NCBI GenBank assembly: GCA_012932295.1
Contig: JAAONU010000010.1
Location: 22,814,977 to 22,878,976, forward strand
Direction: 5' to 3'
Source of the DNA: Cyclina sinensis
Taxonomy: Eukaryota; Mollusca; Bivalvia; Venerida; Veneridae
DNA: 64,000 nt
Made by a program: the position numbers and the translations under genes. The notes beneath the pieces are model-generated. The model did not search any database and was not told where the DNA came from. It was given only the letters and a program-made list of their open reading frames with translations. Shown piece after piece: positions 47,794-60,180 of the stretch. Each line of letters starts with the position of its first letter. Within the stretch, counting starts at the first letter, position 1.

Positions 47794-49376
47794 AGCTCAC
47801 CTGTCACGTAGTGACAGAGTGAGCTTTTCTGATCACATTTTGTCCGTCGTTCGTCCGTCCGTCTGTTAACAATTGGTTTGTTAACTCTCTAGTGGTCACA
47901 TTTTTGCCTCAATTGTCATGAAACTTGGTCAGGATGTTTGTCTCATTAAGATCTCGGACGAGTTCGAACATGGGTTATCAGGGTTGGAAAACTAGGTCAC
48001 AGAGCCCAAATATAGAAAAACCTTGTTAACACTCTAGAGGCTACTTTTTCCGTCGAAATATCCTGGAAATTTGTCAGAAATGTTCTAATGATGATTTCTA
48101 GCTCAAGTTCAAATATGGGTCATCTGGGTTCAAAAACTAGGTCACAGAGCCAAAAAATAGAAAAATCTTGTTAACACTCTTGAGGTTACATTTTCAGCCC
48201 AAATAATCTTGAAATTTGTCAGAAAGGTTGCTTTGATGATTTCTAGGTCAAGTTCAAATATAGGTCATCTGGGGTCAAAAACTAGGTCACAGAGCCCAAA
48301 TATTGAAAAACCTTGTTAACACTCTAGAGGTAACATTTTTAGACCAAATAATCTGGAAATCTGTCAGGAAGGTTGCTTCTATGATTTCTAGCTCAAGTTA
48401 AAATATGGGTCATCTTGGTTCAAAAACTAGGTCACGGATCCCAAAAATAGAAACATCTTGTTTACACTCTAGAGATTACATTTTCAGCCCAAATAATCTG
48501 GAAATTTGTCAGAAAGGTTGCTTCAAAGATTTCTAGCACAAATTCAAATATGGGTCATCTGGGTTCAAAAACTAGGTCACAGAGCCCAAAAATAGAAAAA
48601 TCTTGTTTACACTCTAGAGATTACATTTTCAGCCCAAATAATCTGGAAATTTGTCAGAAAGGTTGCTTCAAAGATTTCTAGCACAAATTCAAATATGGGT
48701 CATCTGCGGTCAAAAACTAGGTCACAGAGTCCAAATATGGAAAAACCTTGTTAATATTCTAAAGGTAGCATTTTCAGTCCAAATAACCTGGAAATTTGTC
48801 AGAAAGATTCTACGGATGATTTCTAGCTCAGTTTTGAATATAGGTTCTCTGGAGTCAAAAACTAGGTCACAGAGCCCGAAAGTAGAAAAAACCTTGTAAA
48901 AGCTCTAGAGGTTACATTTTGAGTCCAAATGTCCTTGAAATTTGTCAGAAAGGTTGTTTCAATGATTTCTAGCTCAAATTTGGATATGGGTCATCTTGGA
49001 TCAAAAACTAGATCACATGGTACAAATATGTAAAAAAACTTTTTAACACTCCAGAGGTTACATTTTTAGTCCAAATATCCTGGAAATTTGTCAGAGAGGT
49101 TTTTTTGATGATTTGTAGCTCAAGTTTGAATATGGGTTATCTGGGGTAAAAAACTAGGTCACAGAACCTAAATATCGAGAAACCTTGTTAACACTCTAAA
49201 TGCTACGTTTTCAGTCCAAATATCTTGGAAATTTGTCAAAGAGATTGTTTCAATAATTTCTAGGTCAAGTTCGAATATGGGTCATCTGGGGTCAATTAAC
49301 CAGGTCCATAGCAACTTTGTTAAAAGCAGTCATACTCAGGTGAGTGATACAGGGCCATCATGGCCCTCTTGTTTTA
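47794..49376 (+). repeat. bivalve dispersed repeat R1 with internal ~130-bp units
   Basis: Begins AGCTCACCTGTCACGTAGTG with a GTCACGTAGTGAC hairpin, then GTCCGTCCGTC. It ends CTCAGGTGAG...AGGGCCATCATGGCCCT (49351-49367) CTTGTTTT. The interior is about 10 diverged copies of a ~130-bp unit (AACTAGGTCACAGAGCCCAA, CCTTGTTAACACTCTAGAGG, AATTTGTCAGAAAGGTTGCT). It is not coding. Confidence 0.88.
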
Positions 49377-49385
49377 AAGAAAAAA

Positions 49386-49640
49386 AAGATCGGTGGTCCA
49401 GTGACAAAGCGCTGGACTGGTAACCCAGGGTTCGCGAGATCGATCGCCGCTCCTCCACTAACAGTACTGTCTTTTCGATGAGACGTTAACTCAAGGTCCA
49501 ATATATCAGTGCTTTACACTGAGCATACAAAAGAACCAGGGGTGTGTCTGGAATGGGTTGTTTCCTGTATCTTGCACCCCCCACAAAATAAAACAACTAA
49601 TTTCTGGGGGCGTCGGGCAACTAGTACGGACAACATATTA
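49386..49640 (+). mobile_element. tRNA-Thr-like SINE, family C, copy 2
   Basis: The head GGTGGTCCAGTGACAAAGCG, then CTGGACTGGTAACCCAGGGT, carries the same GGT anticodon-like loop as the copy at 42340-42602. The body is collinear with that copy (GATGAGACGTTAACTCAAGG, CACTGAGCATACAAAAGAAC, GGGGGCGTCGG). It lies directly after repeat R1. Confidence 0.8.
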
Positions 49641-50851
49641 ATTCGAATAGAGAGAGTTTTTACATGTTGCCATCTCACGGTGTCTGAGCATGCGCAGTAT
49701 GTATTTGTAGGCATTCTAGAGCTAAGAAATGGGGGACCAAAGTCCCCGCAGCGGTTACTTCCCCTGATCAGTACAGAAACCACAAATGAAAATTCGTTAC
49801 AGAGCCGAAATATATTCTTTTCACTTTTAATTTTAAATGTTCATACTTTCTATCACTTTAGTTTTCTTTCATTTAATTGTTATGCTTAATGTACAAAAAG
49901 GTAAAAAATAAATGTAAAAAAAGAATATTTCGTAAAAATAACAAAAGTAGATTGTTTTGGTCACATGATAACGTATCGTCACGTGGGTTATAAAGGTGGC
50001 AGAGCTTGACATAACCGGTGCGAGGAGTTTGATGGGGGACATTAGTGGGTTATCTACCCTGAATATTCTCTGATATTACACTGGTCCTTCCATTTGGATT
50101 CCTCTGCTTTTATCACTATTTTCTCTTTTGGTATGGTGATAATTAAGCCTAATTATTTGCAACAGTGGTAGTCAGATTACACATATTGTGTTTAGCAACA
50201 TGTTTTGTTAACACCATTATCTTTGTTTGTTTTTTGTTATAATCTTGACTTTTTATTTAATATATAAGTGGTGACAATTTTCACAACTAAAACTCAAAAC
50301 CATCAAATTAAAAACAAGGATAAATTCAGAGGATTCCAACTGAAAGGATCAATGTGCTATTTGGTCTACCTTTGATGTTATCTGAGTAAGGGAGATAATT
50401 TGTTATCAGGAATGTCCCTCAGTGGAACGTCAGTCAATATTTTATTAAGATTAGAGAGCCATCCGTAAAAAAAATCCTTATCACTAAAAGAAAGTGATGC
50501 GAGCACTTCGTTGCTTTTGTAAAAAGCTCTGTACAATTCAAACGAAAGAAAAGAGAGGCACATGAACCAGTATCTTTTTTTCTGTTGTAGATAATAGAAT
50601 TGAAATCTAGAATAACGATGTTAATCTGGTCTGTTGCCGTCATATCGACCGGTTTATGTCAAGAATCTGCATAAAAGCTTAGCACCTGTGAAGTCATTTG
50701 ATGACAAAAGAACTTTGATGTAGTAATTCACACTCTTGCAATATTCAAACAATAAATTATTACTGCAATTTTGCCCATTTTTTCCTAAAGACAACATCTA
50801 TGTTACCCTAATTGTCTTTTATAACTGCCTTTTGTCTGTTATATTTTTCAG

Positions 50852-50980
50852 ACACCGGTTGGTGTATATTGCCAGGGAGCAGTTAATACTAAGCCACTAC
50901 CAGTTTTGCCCAATGCACTCCATTTTGCAGCAGAAATTATATGCAATCAAGAGGAACCCGTGTCTGTCACTTACACGGAG
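50852..50980 (+). CDS. LolA-like exon 3
   Basis: 129 nt, 43 codons, acceptor GTTATATTTTTCAG, donor GTAAAT, phase 0 at both ends. It reads TPVGVYCQGAVNTKPLPVLP, then NALHFAAEIIC and VSVTYTE. The TPxGVxC...LPxLPxAxxFxAEI pattern is the best family signature in the gene. Confidence 0.82.
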
Positions 50981-51137
50981 GTAAATATATTTTAAGGCGT
51001 TTTGACAAAAGAGTCCTTATGAACGAGCATGACATAATGTCATAATAATGCCGAAAAGAGACTTCAATATCGTTGGGCATTATTTAAATGGCATCGCATC
51101 TAAAACCATTTTGCAAAGAAAGCATGATGTGATAGCA

Positions 51138-51430
51138 CAGTTTATCGCCAGACTATGATAAACATAGCATAAAACCTCTTATCATGAAACCTTGGCTTAC
51201 TAGTACAGTTTATCGCCGGAATTGATAAACAGTCTAAAACCGCTTTGCAAGAAACCGTGGCATACTAGTACAGTTTATCGCCAGAATGTGATAAACAGTC
51301 TAAAACCACTTTGCAAGAAACCGTGGCTTACTAGTACAGTTTATCGCAGGAATGTGATAAACCGTCTTAAACCACTTTGCAAGAAACTGTGGCTTACTAG
51401 TACAGTTTATCGCTGGAATATGATAAACAT
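51138..51430 (+). repeat. 66-bp tandem repeat, about 4.5 copies
   Basis: The unit is CAGTTTATCGCCAGAATGTG, ATAAACAGTCTAAAACCACT, TTGCAAGAAACCGTGGCTTA, CTAGTA. Being a multiple of three it gives open frames on both strands, which are not genes. It lies in the intron after exon 3. Confidence 0.93.
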
Positions 51431-52020
51431 AGTTTTTTCTATTTCCGGTATCAGAAAAGATTGATATGTCTGTTTCTGTTAAACATTCACACATAACGCC
51501 CCTTTTATTGTGAAGCGTCACAATTCTTTTTTGGAAACAGTTTTTAAAATCAAGAAATTATGAAAAACTTCAGACCAAATTAATGGAGAAAAAAGATATT
51601 ATTCCTACGCAACCAATGATTTACGCAAGGTTTTCAGGTATATGTGTGTTACACTCAGACAAGCGACTCATAACGCTTTTATTTTTCCGTAATTCAAAAG
51701 AGGGTAAATATTTTTAAATTTTCCACTTTTGTTTTAAAATTGGACGACTCAAGAGACTACTATGTGTTTGATAAAAGCATCTTTCCTAAAGCTATGTTTA
51801 AAACTGGTTAGTCATCGGTTAGTCATCGGTTGTGACCAGTAGCCGCCAAAAACATACCCCTAGAATTGTTAGTACTCTTGTTCACTTCCAAAGAAGGTGA
51901 CAGACTCATTATTTACTTTACCATTTAGCAATAAGTGTTTTTTTTCTGACTTAATACATACATCTATTTCTTCTGTACGTGTTAGCTTTTATATTTCGTT
52001 ATCCGTGTAACAACTTACAG

Positions 52021-52121
52021 GAATGGTTCGAATATGAAATGCGTGTCGGTATATTACTATTTGCCAAGTGATGGGCTAACCCCTTTGCACCGTGAAAAGA
52101 GGATAGAAGATTATATTACAG
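52021..52121 (+). pseudogene. LolA-like exon 4, frameshifted
   Basis: Acceptor CAACTTACAG, donor GTAATA. It opens EWFEYEMRV in the entering frame but hits TGA at 52069-52071. One frame over, the continuation YYYLPSDGLTPLHREKRIED is clearly the proper sequence. At 101 nt it is one base longer than the phases of exons 3 and 5 require, which points to a one-base insertion near GTCGGTAT. Confidence 0.72.
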
Positions 52122-52479
52122 GTAATACTTATTTACAAATTACAAGTATTATCTAAATCTAGAATAAGTCATAAAATGAACAATGGTACAAATGTAATTT
52201 CCGTCTTTCCATCAAAATTGGTATAAACTTCTTTATATAACATATATAAATATTTGGAACAATGCATTTACGCATTTGTATAGAGACTTAATATGACGTA
52301 CCTCTTGTCTCACTACGCAGTGTGTAAAGAAACCAGAGGCTCATCATAAGATATAAAGATAAATCCTCAACACAATGTCTATATATCAATCAAAGGCTTA
52401 TCAAAAGCTATATAAAGTTTATATGGAAGCTTTTGATGAGCATTTACAGAGGCTAATATATTCTTAGCACAAAGTTCTT

Positions 52480-52650
52480 ACAAACATGAAAGTCCGTAAC
52501 AGAATACACAACCCAGAGCAGGATTCGAACTCCGAATTCTCCCGTGTGACAGGCCAACAGTATCCAGTGGGCAAAATAATCGATTCTTGACGCAACTGTC
52601 AGAGGTTGTATTTAGAGAATTATGGGGAGGAATGCGCCAGAGCGTAACAA
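52480..52650 (-). mobile_element. tRNA-derived SINE, family B, copy 3
   Basis: Shares ACACAACCCAGAGCAGGATT-CGAAC and the body CAACTGTCAGAGGTTGTATT with the two copies near 16.1-16.6 kb. Box B on the minus strand is degenerate (GTTCGAATCC). Confidence 0.7.
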
Positions 52651-52995
52651 GCTAAAAAGTTTTAGTACAAAGTCTGTTTAGATACCATATGCCAACCGGG
52701 TTAATTGGCATATTTTCGACAAACAAACGTAACCCATAATTCAAGATAACTGAAAACATGTGGAGCAATCTTTATACACGAGGAGTAATGTTTGAATCCG
52801 CTAGTGTTGTAGAAGTTTTATTTTCTAAGACGGATAAATTTCAATTAAGTGAGATGTTACTGTTATCCGCATCCATTGATTTCAGTCTTCAAAAACTTTG
52901 TCCTTAATGCTCAGTTTTGAATTCTGAATTGCCCATGAATGATAAGTCGCAACGAAAACTGAATATTGTATAGTTTAATTTAATTTAGAATGAAG

Positions 52996-53045
52996 ACAGT
53001 CAAGGGTTCTTTTTTGACAGGGGCCAGTACATTTACGAAGGACAA
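52996..53045 (+). CDS. LolA-like exon 5 (short)
   Basis: 50 nt, acceptor TTAGAATGAAG, donor GTAAGT. With the one base left from exon 4 it reads DSQGFFFDRGQYIYEGQ and leaves in phase 0. It resembles the QFFFFDNNSVQW part of exon 1. The acceptor is weak, so the start is less certain than the end. Confidence 0.58.
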
Positions 53046-53445
53046 GTAAGTTTGAGTCTGATTAATTTAAGCCTTATTGATACTGGCCTTTTTATGATCA
53101 AATTTGTCAGTAAAAATAACTTTTTTGAAGACTGTTGCCACTTTCTTTACATTTCATATCATTGGTAGTATCACACTGAAAATTATCGGCGATTCTCCTA
53201 GAAAATCGCTTTAGATTTAATGCGCAGACATACAGTAATTTGCGGAAAATGCCGCTGATTACCGAGTTGGCACGATTAACCGTACTCAGACTCGTACAGC
53301 ATAAGGTTGTAAACTTGTACCTAACTTTTGTACTTGGCAGTTATGAAGCTATTTATTCAATTTTTACACTAACATTTAGCTTTCGCGACGGGCCATTTGT
53401 CACTTGCTTTATTCAAATTCTTTTGAATTGTGCTTTTGTTTAAAG

Positions 53446-53547
53446 AGATCAGTGCACGGTATTAAATGTGATGTATGGATAACAGAGACAGATGACTGGC
53501 CTTCCCCAGGAAACCCAAACACAACTTTTGAATGGTATTTTGCAGCG
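53446..53547 (+). CDS. LolA-like exon 6
   Basis: 102 nt, 34 codons, acceptor TTTGTTTAAAG, donor GTATGT, phase 0 at both ends. It reads RSVHGIKCDVWITETDDW, then NTTFEWYFAA. This is the intact version of the GI-CD-W ... WYF motif that is broken in exon 1. Confidence 0.8.
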
Positions 53548-53910
53548 GTATGTTCCTGTCTTAAATATTTGACTTTTCATCTAGTCGACATAAGACGATG
53601 AAGTCCAACTTTTAGCTTCAATTTTGCAGAAGCAGGTTTTGCTTTGTGCCAATTTAAAGTCTTTATCTATTTTTCCAATTTTTTTTTTTCAAGTTTAATT
53701 GAATCCATTCATTTTAACGTAGGTGTAAAGGCGTATGAGTATTATAATTCAAAACAAATCTCGTGTTGTAAACGTAACACTTTGTATGTGATGGAATAAG
53801 AGTTCAATCTATTTGTTAAATTTCAAAACATATTTAATTTTCAGACTTAGATGAAAAGAGCAACCATAACTCCTCTTGTATTTTCATTTTGATAAATTCT
53901 TTTCTTCCAG

Positions 53911-53976
53911 TCTGAATATACGACTGACACAACGTCCATGTCGATTCCAGTAAGACTAAAGCTAAGGACATCTTTG
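53911..53976 (+). CDS. LolA-like exon 7
   Basis: 66 nt, 22 codons, acceptor TTTTCTTCCAG, donor GTGCGT, phase 0. It reads SEYTTDTTSMSIPVRLKLRT then SL, following WYFAA as exon 2's EQNWTT follows WYFS. Confidence 0.74.
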
Positions 53977-54659
53977 GTGCGTTAACATTTATCTTAATTT
54001 ATTATACTAACAAACAGGGCAGTAATATAGCATGTTGCTTATAAATATAACATAAATTTAACAGAAGCGCAACATGTGACTGTTTAATAAATAACACTGT
54101 TAGCCTTGTTTTGACGTTGAAAATCTTACGTATATTTGCCATCTTTGTGCGTGTTACAAGATTAGAAAACATTATATATAGTATGATTTTGTTTATTTCT
54201 CCATCACCATTTAAACCAAAATTCTCAGAAGAGATTAGTTGCAAGCCTAGTTAAGCATATCGACAACCTACAATTATGTCAGAAGTGTTTCAAATCATTG
54301 ATTTCCATTAGTTTAATGCATGAACATTTTAACGTCTCCTAAACTATCTGACATATTTTAAACAATCTTTACATTTCATCGGTGCCAAGCCTTGAGCATT
54401 ATCAACATTTAGGGTGGATAAACATTTGTTTTTTTCCCTTGAAAAGTGAGTTCATAGTTAGTAATTATTTTGCAATAATAACAAATCATATGTATGAACA
54501 GCTAGTAAATTTCACATATATTCAAATACACAAAAAATGGTGTCATAACTGGATGAAGGATAAATCATTATGAGGTAGAATTTCTTTCAATATGCACACT
54601 CACCCCACCCATTTCAAATGTCGGACAGTCAATTGGCCAGTCTACAGAATATATAACCC

Positions 54660-57440
54660 TTATGTTTGTGCCAGCTGAATGTTTGAGCCAACTGAATGTT
54701 TGAGCCAGCTAAATGTTTGAGCTAGCTGAATGTTTGAGCCTTCTGAATGTTTGAGCCTTCTGAATGTTTGAGCTAGCTGAATGTTTGAGCCAGCTTCATG
54801 TTTGAGCCTTCTGAATGTTTGAGCCAACTGAATGTTTGAGCCAGCTGAATGTTTGAGCCAGCTAACTGTTTGAGCTAGCTGAATGTTTGAGCCTTCTGAA
54901 TGTTTGAGCTAGCTGTATGTTTGAGCCCTCTGAATGTTTGAGCCAGCTTCATGTTTGAGCCTTCTGAATGTTTGAGCCAGCTTCATGTTTGAGCTAACTT
55001 AATGTTTGAGGTAGCTCATGTTTGAGCCTTCTGAATGTTTGAGCCAACTGAATGTTTGAGCCAGCTTCATGTTTGAGCCTTCTGAATGTTTGAGCCAGCT
55101 TCATGTTTGAGCCTTCTGAATGTTTGAGCCAGCTTCATGTTTGAGCCAGCTTCATGTTTGAGCCAACTGAATGTTTGAGCCTTCTGAATGTTTGAGCCAG
55201 CTTCATGTTTGAGCCAGCTGAATGTTTGAGCTAGCTGAATGTTTGAGCCAGCTTCATGTTTGAGCCTTCTGAATGTTTGAGCCAACTGAATGTTTGAGCC
55301 AGCTGAATGTTTGAGCCAACTGAATGTTTGAGCCTTCTGAATGTTTGAGCCAGCTTCATGTTTGAGCCAACTGAATGTTTAAGCCACCTTCATGTTTGAG
55401 CCTTCTGAATGTTTGAGCCAGCTTCATGTTTGAGCCTTCTGAATGTTTGAGCCAGCTTCATGTTTGAGCCAACTGAATGTTTGAGCCAACTGAATGTTTG
55501 AGCCTTCTGAATGTTTGAGCCAGCTAACTGTTTGATGTGCTGAATCTTTGAGCCTTTTGAATGTTTGAGCCAGCTGAATGTTTGAGCCAACTGAATGTTT
55601 GAGCCAGCTGAATATTTGAGCCAACTGAATGTATGGGTCAACTGAAAGCTTTTGTTAGCTGAATGTTTGAGATAGCTGAATGTTTGAGCCTGTTGATGAA
55701 TGTTTGAGCCAACTGAAAGTTTGAGCCATCTGAATGTTTGAGCCATCTGAATAAATGAGCCAACTGAATGTTTGAGCCAGCTGAATATTTGAGCCAACTG
55801 AATGTTTGGGTCAACTGAAAGCTTTTGCTAGCTGAATGTTTGAGACATTGATGAATGTATGAGCCATCTTAATGTTTGAGCCACCTGGAAGTTTGAGCCA
55901 TCTGAATGTTTGAGCCATCTGAATAAATGAGCCAACTGAATGTTTGAGCCAGCTGAAGGTATGAACCAACTGAATATTTGAGCCAAATAAATGCTTGAGC
56001 CAAAAGGATGTTTAAACCAGCTAAATGTTTGAGCCAAATGAATGTTTGAACCAGCTGATTGTTTGAGTCAGAAAAATGTTTGAGCCAACGGATAAATGTT
56101 TGAGCCCACTGAATGTTTGAGCCAACTGAATAATTGAGCCAGCTTAGTGTTTAAGACAACTGAATGTTTAAACCAAACATAATATTTTAGCGAAATGAAA
56201 GTTATCAGCCAACTGATTTTTAGCCAACAGAATGTTTGAGCCAGCTGAATGATTGATCCTGTTGATTGTTTGAGCCAACTGAATGTTTGAGCCAACTGAA
56301 TGTTTGAGCCAACTGAATGTTTGAAACAACTGAATGTTTGAGCTATCTGATTTTTTTAGCCAACTGAATGGTTAGCAAACTGATGAATGTTTGAGCCCCC
56401 TGAATGATTAAAACAGCCGAATGCTTAAGCCAACTAAATGTTTGACCAATCTGAATATTTCAGCCAGCTGAATGGTTGAGCTGACTGAATATTTGAGCGA
56501 ACTGTTGAATGTTTTCGGGCAAACTGTAGGCTTGAGCCAACATAATATTTGAGACAGCTCAATGTTAAAGACAGCTGTAATTTGAGCCAGTTGATGAATG
56601 TTTAAGAACTGAATGTTTGAGCCAGCTGAATGTTTGGACCAACTAGATTTTTAAGCAAACTGAATGTTTAAGTCAACTGATGAATGCTTAAACAAACCCA
56701 ATTTTTGAGCCAGCTGAATGTTTGAGCCAAATGAAAGTTAAAACCAGCCGTATGCTTGAGCTAGGTGAATGCTTGAGCCAGCTGTATAGTTGAGTTAGCT
56801 GGTGTTTGAGCCAGCTGAATGTTTGAATCAGCTAAATGATTGAGCCATCTGAATGTTTGAGTCAGCTGAAGAATGTTTGAGCAAGTTGAATATTTGAATC
56901 AGCTAAATGTTTGAGCAATCTGATTGTTTGAGCAAGCTGAATGTTTAAGCCAGCTGAATTTTGAGCAAGCTGAATGTTTAAGCCAGCTGAATTTTTAGCA
57001 ATCTGAATGTTTGAGCAAGCTGAATGTTTGAGTCAGCTGAAGAATGTTTGAGCAAGCTGAATATTTGAGCCAGCTGATAAATGTTTGAGACAGCTGAATG
57101 TTTGAACCAGCTGAATGTTTATGCCATCTGAATGTTTGAGCCAGCTTAATGATTGAGACAACTGAATGTTTGAGGCAGTTTTATATTTGAACCAGCTGAA
57201 TGTTTGGGTCAACTGAAAGTTTGAACTTGCTGATGAATGTTTGAACCATCTTAATGTTTGAGCCAAGCGATTGTTTGAGCCAACTCAATGTTCAAGACAA
57301 CTGTATCTTTGAGCCAAATAAATGTTTAAGTCAGATGAGTGTTTGAGTCAACTAAATGTTTTAGCCAACCCAATGTCTCAGTCAACTGAATATTTAAGTC
57401 CTCTGAATGTAATAGTTCGACATTCAGATCGGCAGCGAAA
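54660..57440 (-). repeat. 17-bp satellite, about 160 copies, in the intron after exon 7
   Basis: The unit is GAATGTTTGAGCCAGCT with variants ending CAACT, TTCT or GCTT. Copies are most regular at 54670-55620, where higher-order pairs alternate TTCATG and GAATG units, and decay toward 57440. Many minus-strand frames (LAQTFSWLKH-type) arise from it and are not genes. Confidence 0.95.
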
Positions 57441-58021
57441 CACGAAAGGAGAGAAAAAAATTTGATCGTTTGATCCATAGAAGTCAGCAGAAAAATTATG
57501 AAGTTCTTTATAAGACATGGGATGTTCTTCCTGAGTTTGGTCGTAAAGAACCGGCTCAAAAATATATCAAAGATTTGTTACAGTTGTTGGTACAGACTTT
57601 TGCAGCGGCTTTTAATCTGCCTCCAGCTTATATCCATTAATCTCTGAAAAGCACAATGCCGTTTAAACTATATATAATTATAGGATAATCATTGGATTAT
57701 CTGACTGTTTTGGTTCATGGAAACAGTTGCCACTTAACCGGCAAAAGTTCATACTAGACTAAATGTCTTATGAAAGACCTGTTAAGGCCTAGTTAAATCG
57801 AAGACTGGTTTACAATGCATCGGGTCTACGCTTACAACATTGAAGCCATTTTTTGGCATTTTACGAAGAGTACTTGGGATTTTTTTTTCACCAAAATGTT
57901 CTCTGTTACACTAGAAGATTCAGTCATTCCCTTAAAACCAATGCTTTATAACACATACACTCAGACCAAGGTTCTTACATATTTTTTAAAATCTTTTATC
58001 TCAGGCAAAAGATTTTTACAG

Positions 58022-58139
58022 GCAGACTATACTTATAACATATACGACTATAAACAAGGGGCCTTTGATGTACTGGAAGTTGACATCAGTCCATGTTTCA
58101 ACTATACAGAAAAGAAAGAGTTGTCGTTCTTACTACCAA
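58022..58139 (+). CDS. LolA-like exon 8
   Basis: 118 nt, acceptor GATTTTTACAG, donor GTGAGT, entering phase 0 and leaving with one base. It reads ADYTYNIYDYKQGAFDVLEV, then SPCFNYTEKKELSFLLP. The YDY...SPCF pattern fits the inter-domain segment of the family. Confidence 0.75.
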
Positions 58140-58856
58140 GTGAGTCAGTTTTTCTCTCAGCTATTTGCTTTTTAAAAATCAAATGAATTAATAGGGAACT
58201 ATGTTTTAGTTAATTTCAGTATACTCTGTTTTTCACTGAAAAAAAAGAACAAATTAGTACTTTGCTTTAGTATTCACGAAATTTCAGTCCCGGAAAATTC
58301 GGAAATAAAACTTAAAAGCAGTACATGTATTCAGAGTAGCGCTTACAAAATCAAACCGCACAGTGTTGAAATGAAACAGTTATCTATTCATGAAATATTT
58401 CTTGGTAATTTACCTTATTATCAAAGTCCAAAATCTGGCCCCTGTTTGGCTAAACGTCACGCCAGGGGCAGAGTCTGAACAATGTTTCCGACATGGTTTA
58501 TGACAAGATGCATTTTAATGTGTTTGTTTATCCATATTTGTCTATGTAAAATATCTATCATTAGGGGTGCAGCCAAAACGACCCCAGTGGCAAAGTTTGA
58601 ACATTCTTGGTAGAGAATATCTACAAATATAAGTCGTGCACTTATTCATTCGGCATTGTCGCATCATCCCTATAATTACGTAAGAAGTGACGTCAGACAG
58701 CTTCACCAAAAAGCTATGTTATAGTAGAAATACACTTAATTAATTATTGCCTAAGTACTGCTTTTTTAAAAACAAAAGTGAGATCTTCAGTGTCTTGAGC
58801 ATTCCGATAACTAGAAAAAAATTCTCGTTTCCTACCCACTTCCAGTTATCTTTCAG

Positions 58857-58965
58857 GAAGTTACCGAGATCTGGTTTCATTAAATTCACGATCCTAATGG
58901 CGCTCATGCATGCGGGTAGCACAGACCAACATCCACTTTCACCCTTCCGCATCACAAACCTGCAG
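58857..58965 (+). CDS. LolA-like exon 9, out of phase with exon 8
   Basis: 109 nt, acceptor GTTATCTTTCAG, donor GTATGT. The good frame needs two bases from upstream but exon 8 leaves one, so there is a one-base mismatch. In the good frame it reads KLPRSGFIKFTILMALMHAG, then SPFRITNLQ, and leaves in phase 0 to fit exon 10. An undetected small exon could also explain the mismatch. Confidence 0.68.
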
Positions 58966-59866
58966 GTATGTTTAAGATTCACTCATACATCGCCTTCATT
59001 GGTAGGTTAAATCTGAGCATTTATGTAACAAACTGTAATGAGTAATTGAATTAGAGATTTTTTTCGCGTTACAAATCACAAATACTGTAGTCTTAGTTCT
59101 TCCGTTCAAAAGCTTATCAAAAGAAACATGAATAATAAAACTAGAGAACACCCACGTCAAAAATTTACAAAGATGTTCTTCAAGTTTTAGATGTTTTGCA
59201 ATAGAGACAAAAGTATAATGAACCAAATAGGATATATAAAACTACATGTGTCATTGCTCAACACTGCTTCTCGCTCAACACTTCTTCTCGCACGGAGTAC
59301 AATTTCGTGTTAAGGTATAATTGTTCTTAACGAAACAGGATTTCTTTTTTCTCATTTCATAAACATAAATGCCTTATTGGTCTTAAATGACAAAACGGCA
59401 TTAACTACTAGAGGTATGATATTTTCAACAACAACAACAACAGTTTTGAATTTCCCATAATAAGCTGATAATGAAACAAAATGTTTATTGTCCAGCTTTA
59501 TTGGTACCATGTATAAAACAGATGACTGAAAAAAAATCAACATGAAGTTTTTATATATATATATATTGTTTAATATAGCGGGCTGAGAATCAAAAGCACA
59601 GCCTTCTGACTGTACACGTTCTTGCAGGTGTTAACGACTTAACCCAATGTTAACATTTTTTTGTCAAAAAAAAAAAGGGTATGTCTAAAAAAAGGTCAAT
59701 TTCTACAACTTGCAGGATATTCTTAAATCCTTAAATTGCTAATATATAGAATGCTTAGGCAGGAACGTTGAACGACAGGTTCAAAAAGTTAAACTAACTC
59801 CAATAATTGAAACATTAGGCCAAGAAAAACTTACCTGTCAGTTTACTTTTATTAAAATGGTTTCAG

Positions 59867-59933
59867 GTTGATTATACAGACGACAACGATACAAGTGTGA
59901 TCTTCACCCTATTAGACAGAGCCCCAATTGTTG
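59867..59933 (+). CDS. LolA-like exon 10
   Basis: 67 nt, acceptor ATGGTTTCAG, donor GTAAGT. It reads VDYTDDNDTSVIFTLLDRAP then IV, leaving one base that fits exon 11. Confidence 0.78.
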
Positions 59934-60180
59934 GTAAGTTTATCATGCAAGAAGGGAAAAATGAAGTATATTAATTCTCGAAAAGTATGCTCTAGTTTCG
60001 AATGAATGCCATGCGGAAGGACTTCCGTGTTATGGCCAAGGTTAAAGTATTGTTACAAACAGACAGACAAGCCCACAGACAGACACACCAAAAGCAATAT
60101 GTCTCTTCTGGGGGCATAAAAATGAATATTTCTTATTGTTAATTTAGTTGTACCAGGTTTGGTAAAAAGTTTTCACAAAG

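Noticed and set aside
49509..49889. A 126-codon plus-strand gene
   Set aside because: It begins inside the tRNA-derived SINE and has no domain.
51222..51521. Open frames on both strands over the 66-bp repeat
   Set aside because: The unit length is a multiple of three, so open frames arise automatically.
55067..57266. Series of minus-strand frames with AQTFSWLKH-type repeats
   Set aside because: Translation of the 17-bp satellite. No exon signals and no domain.
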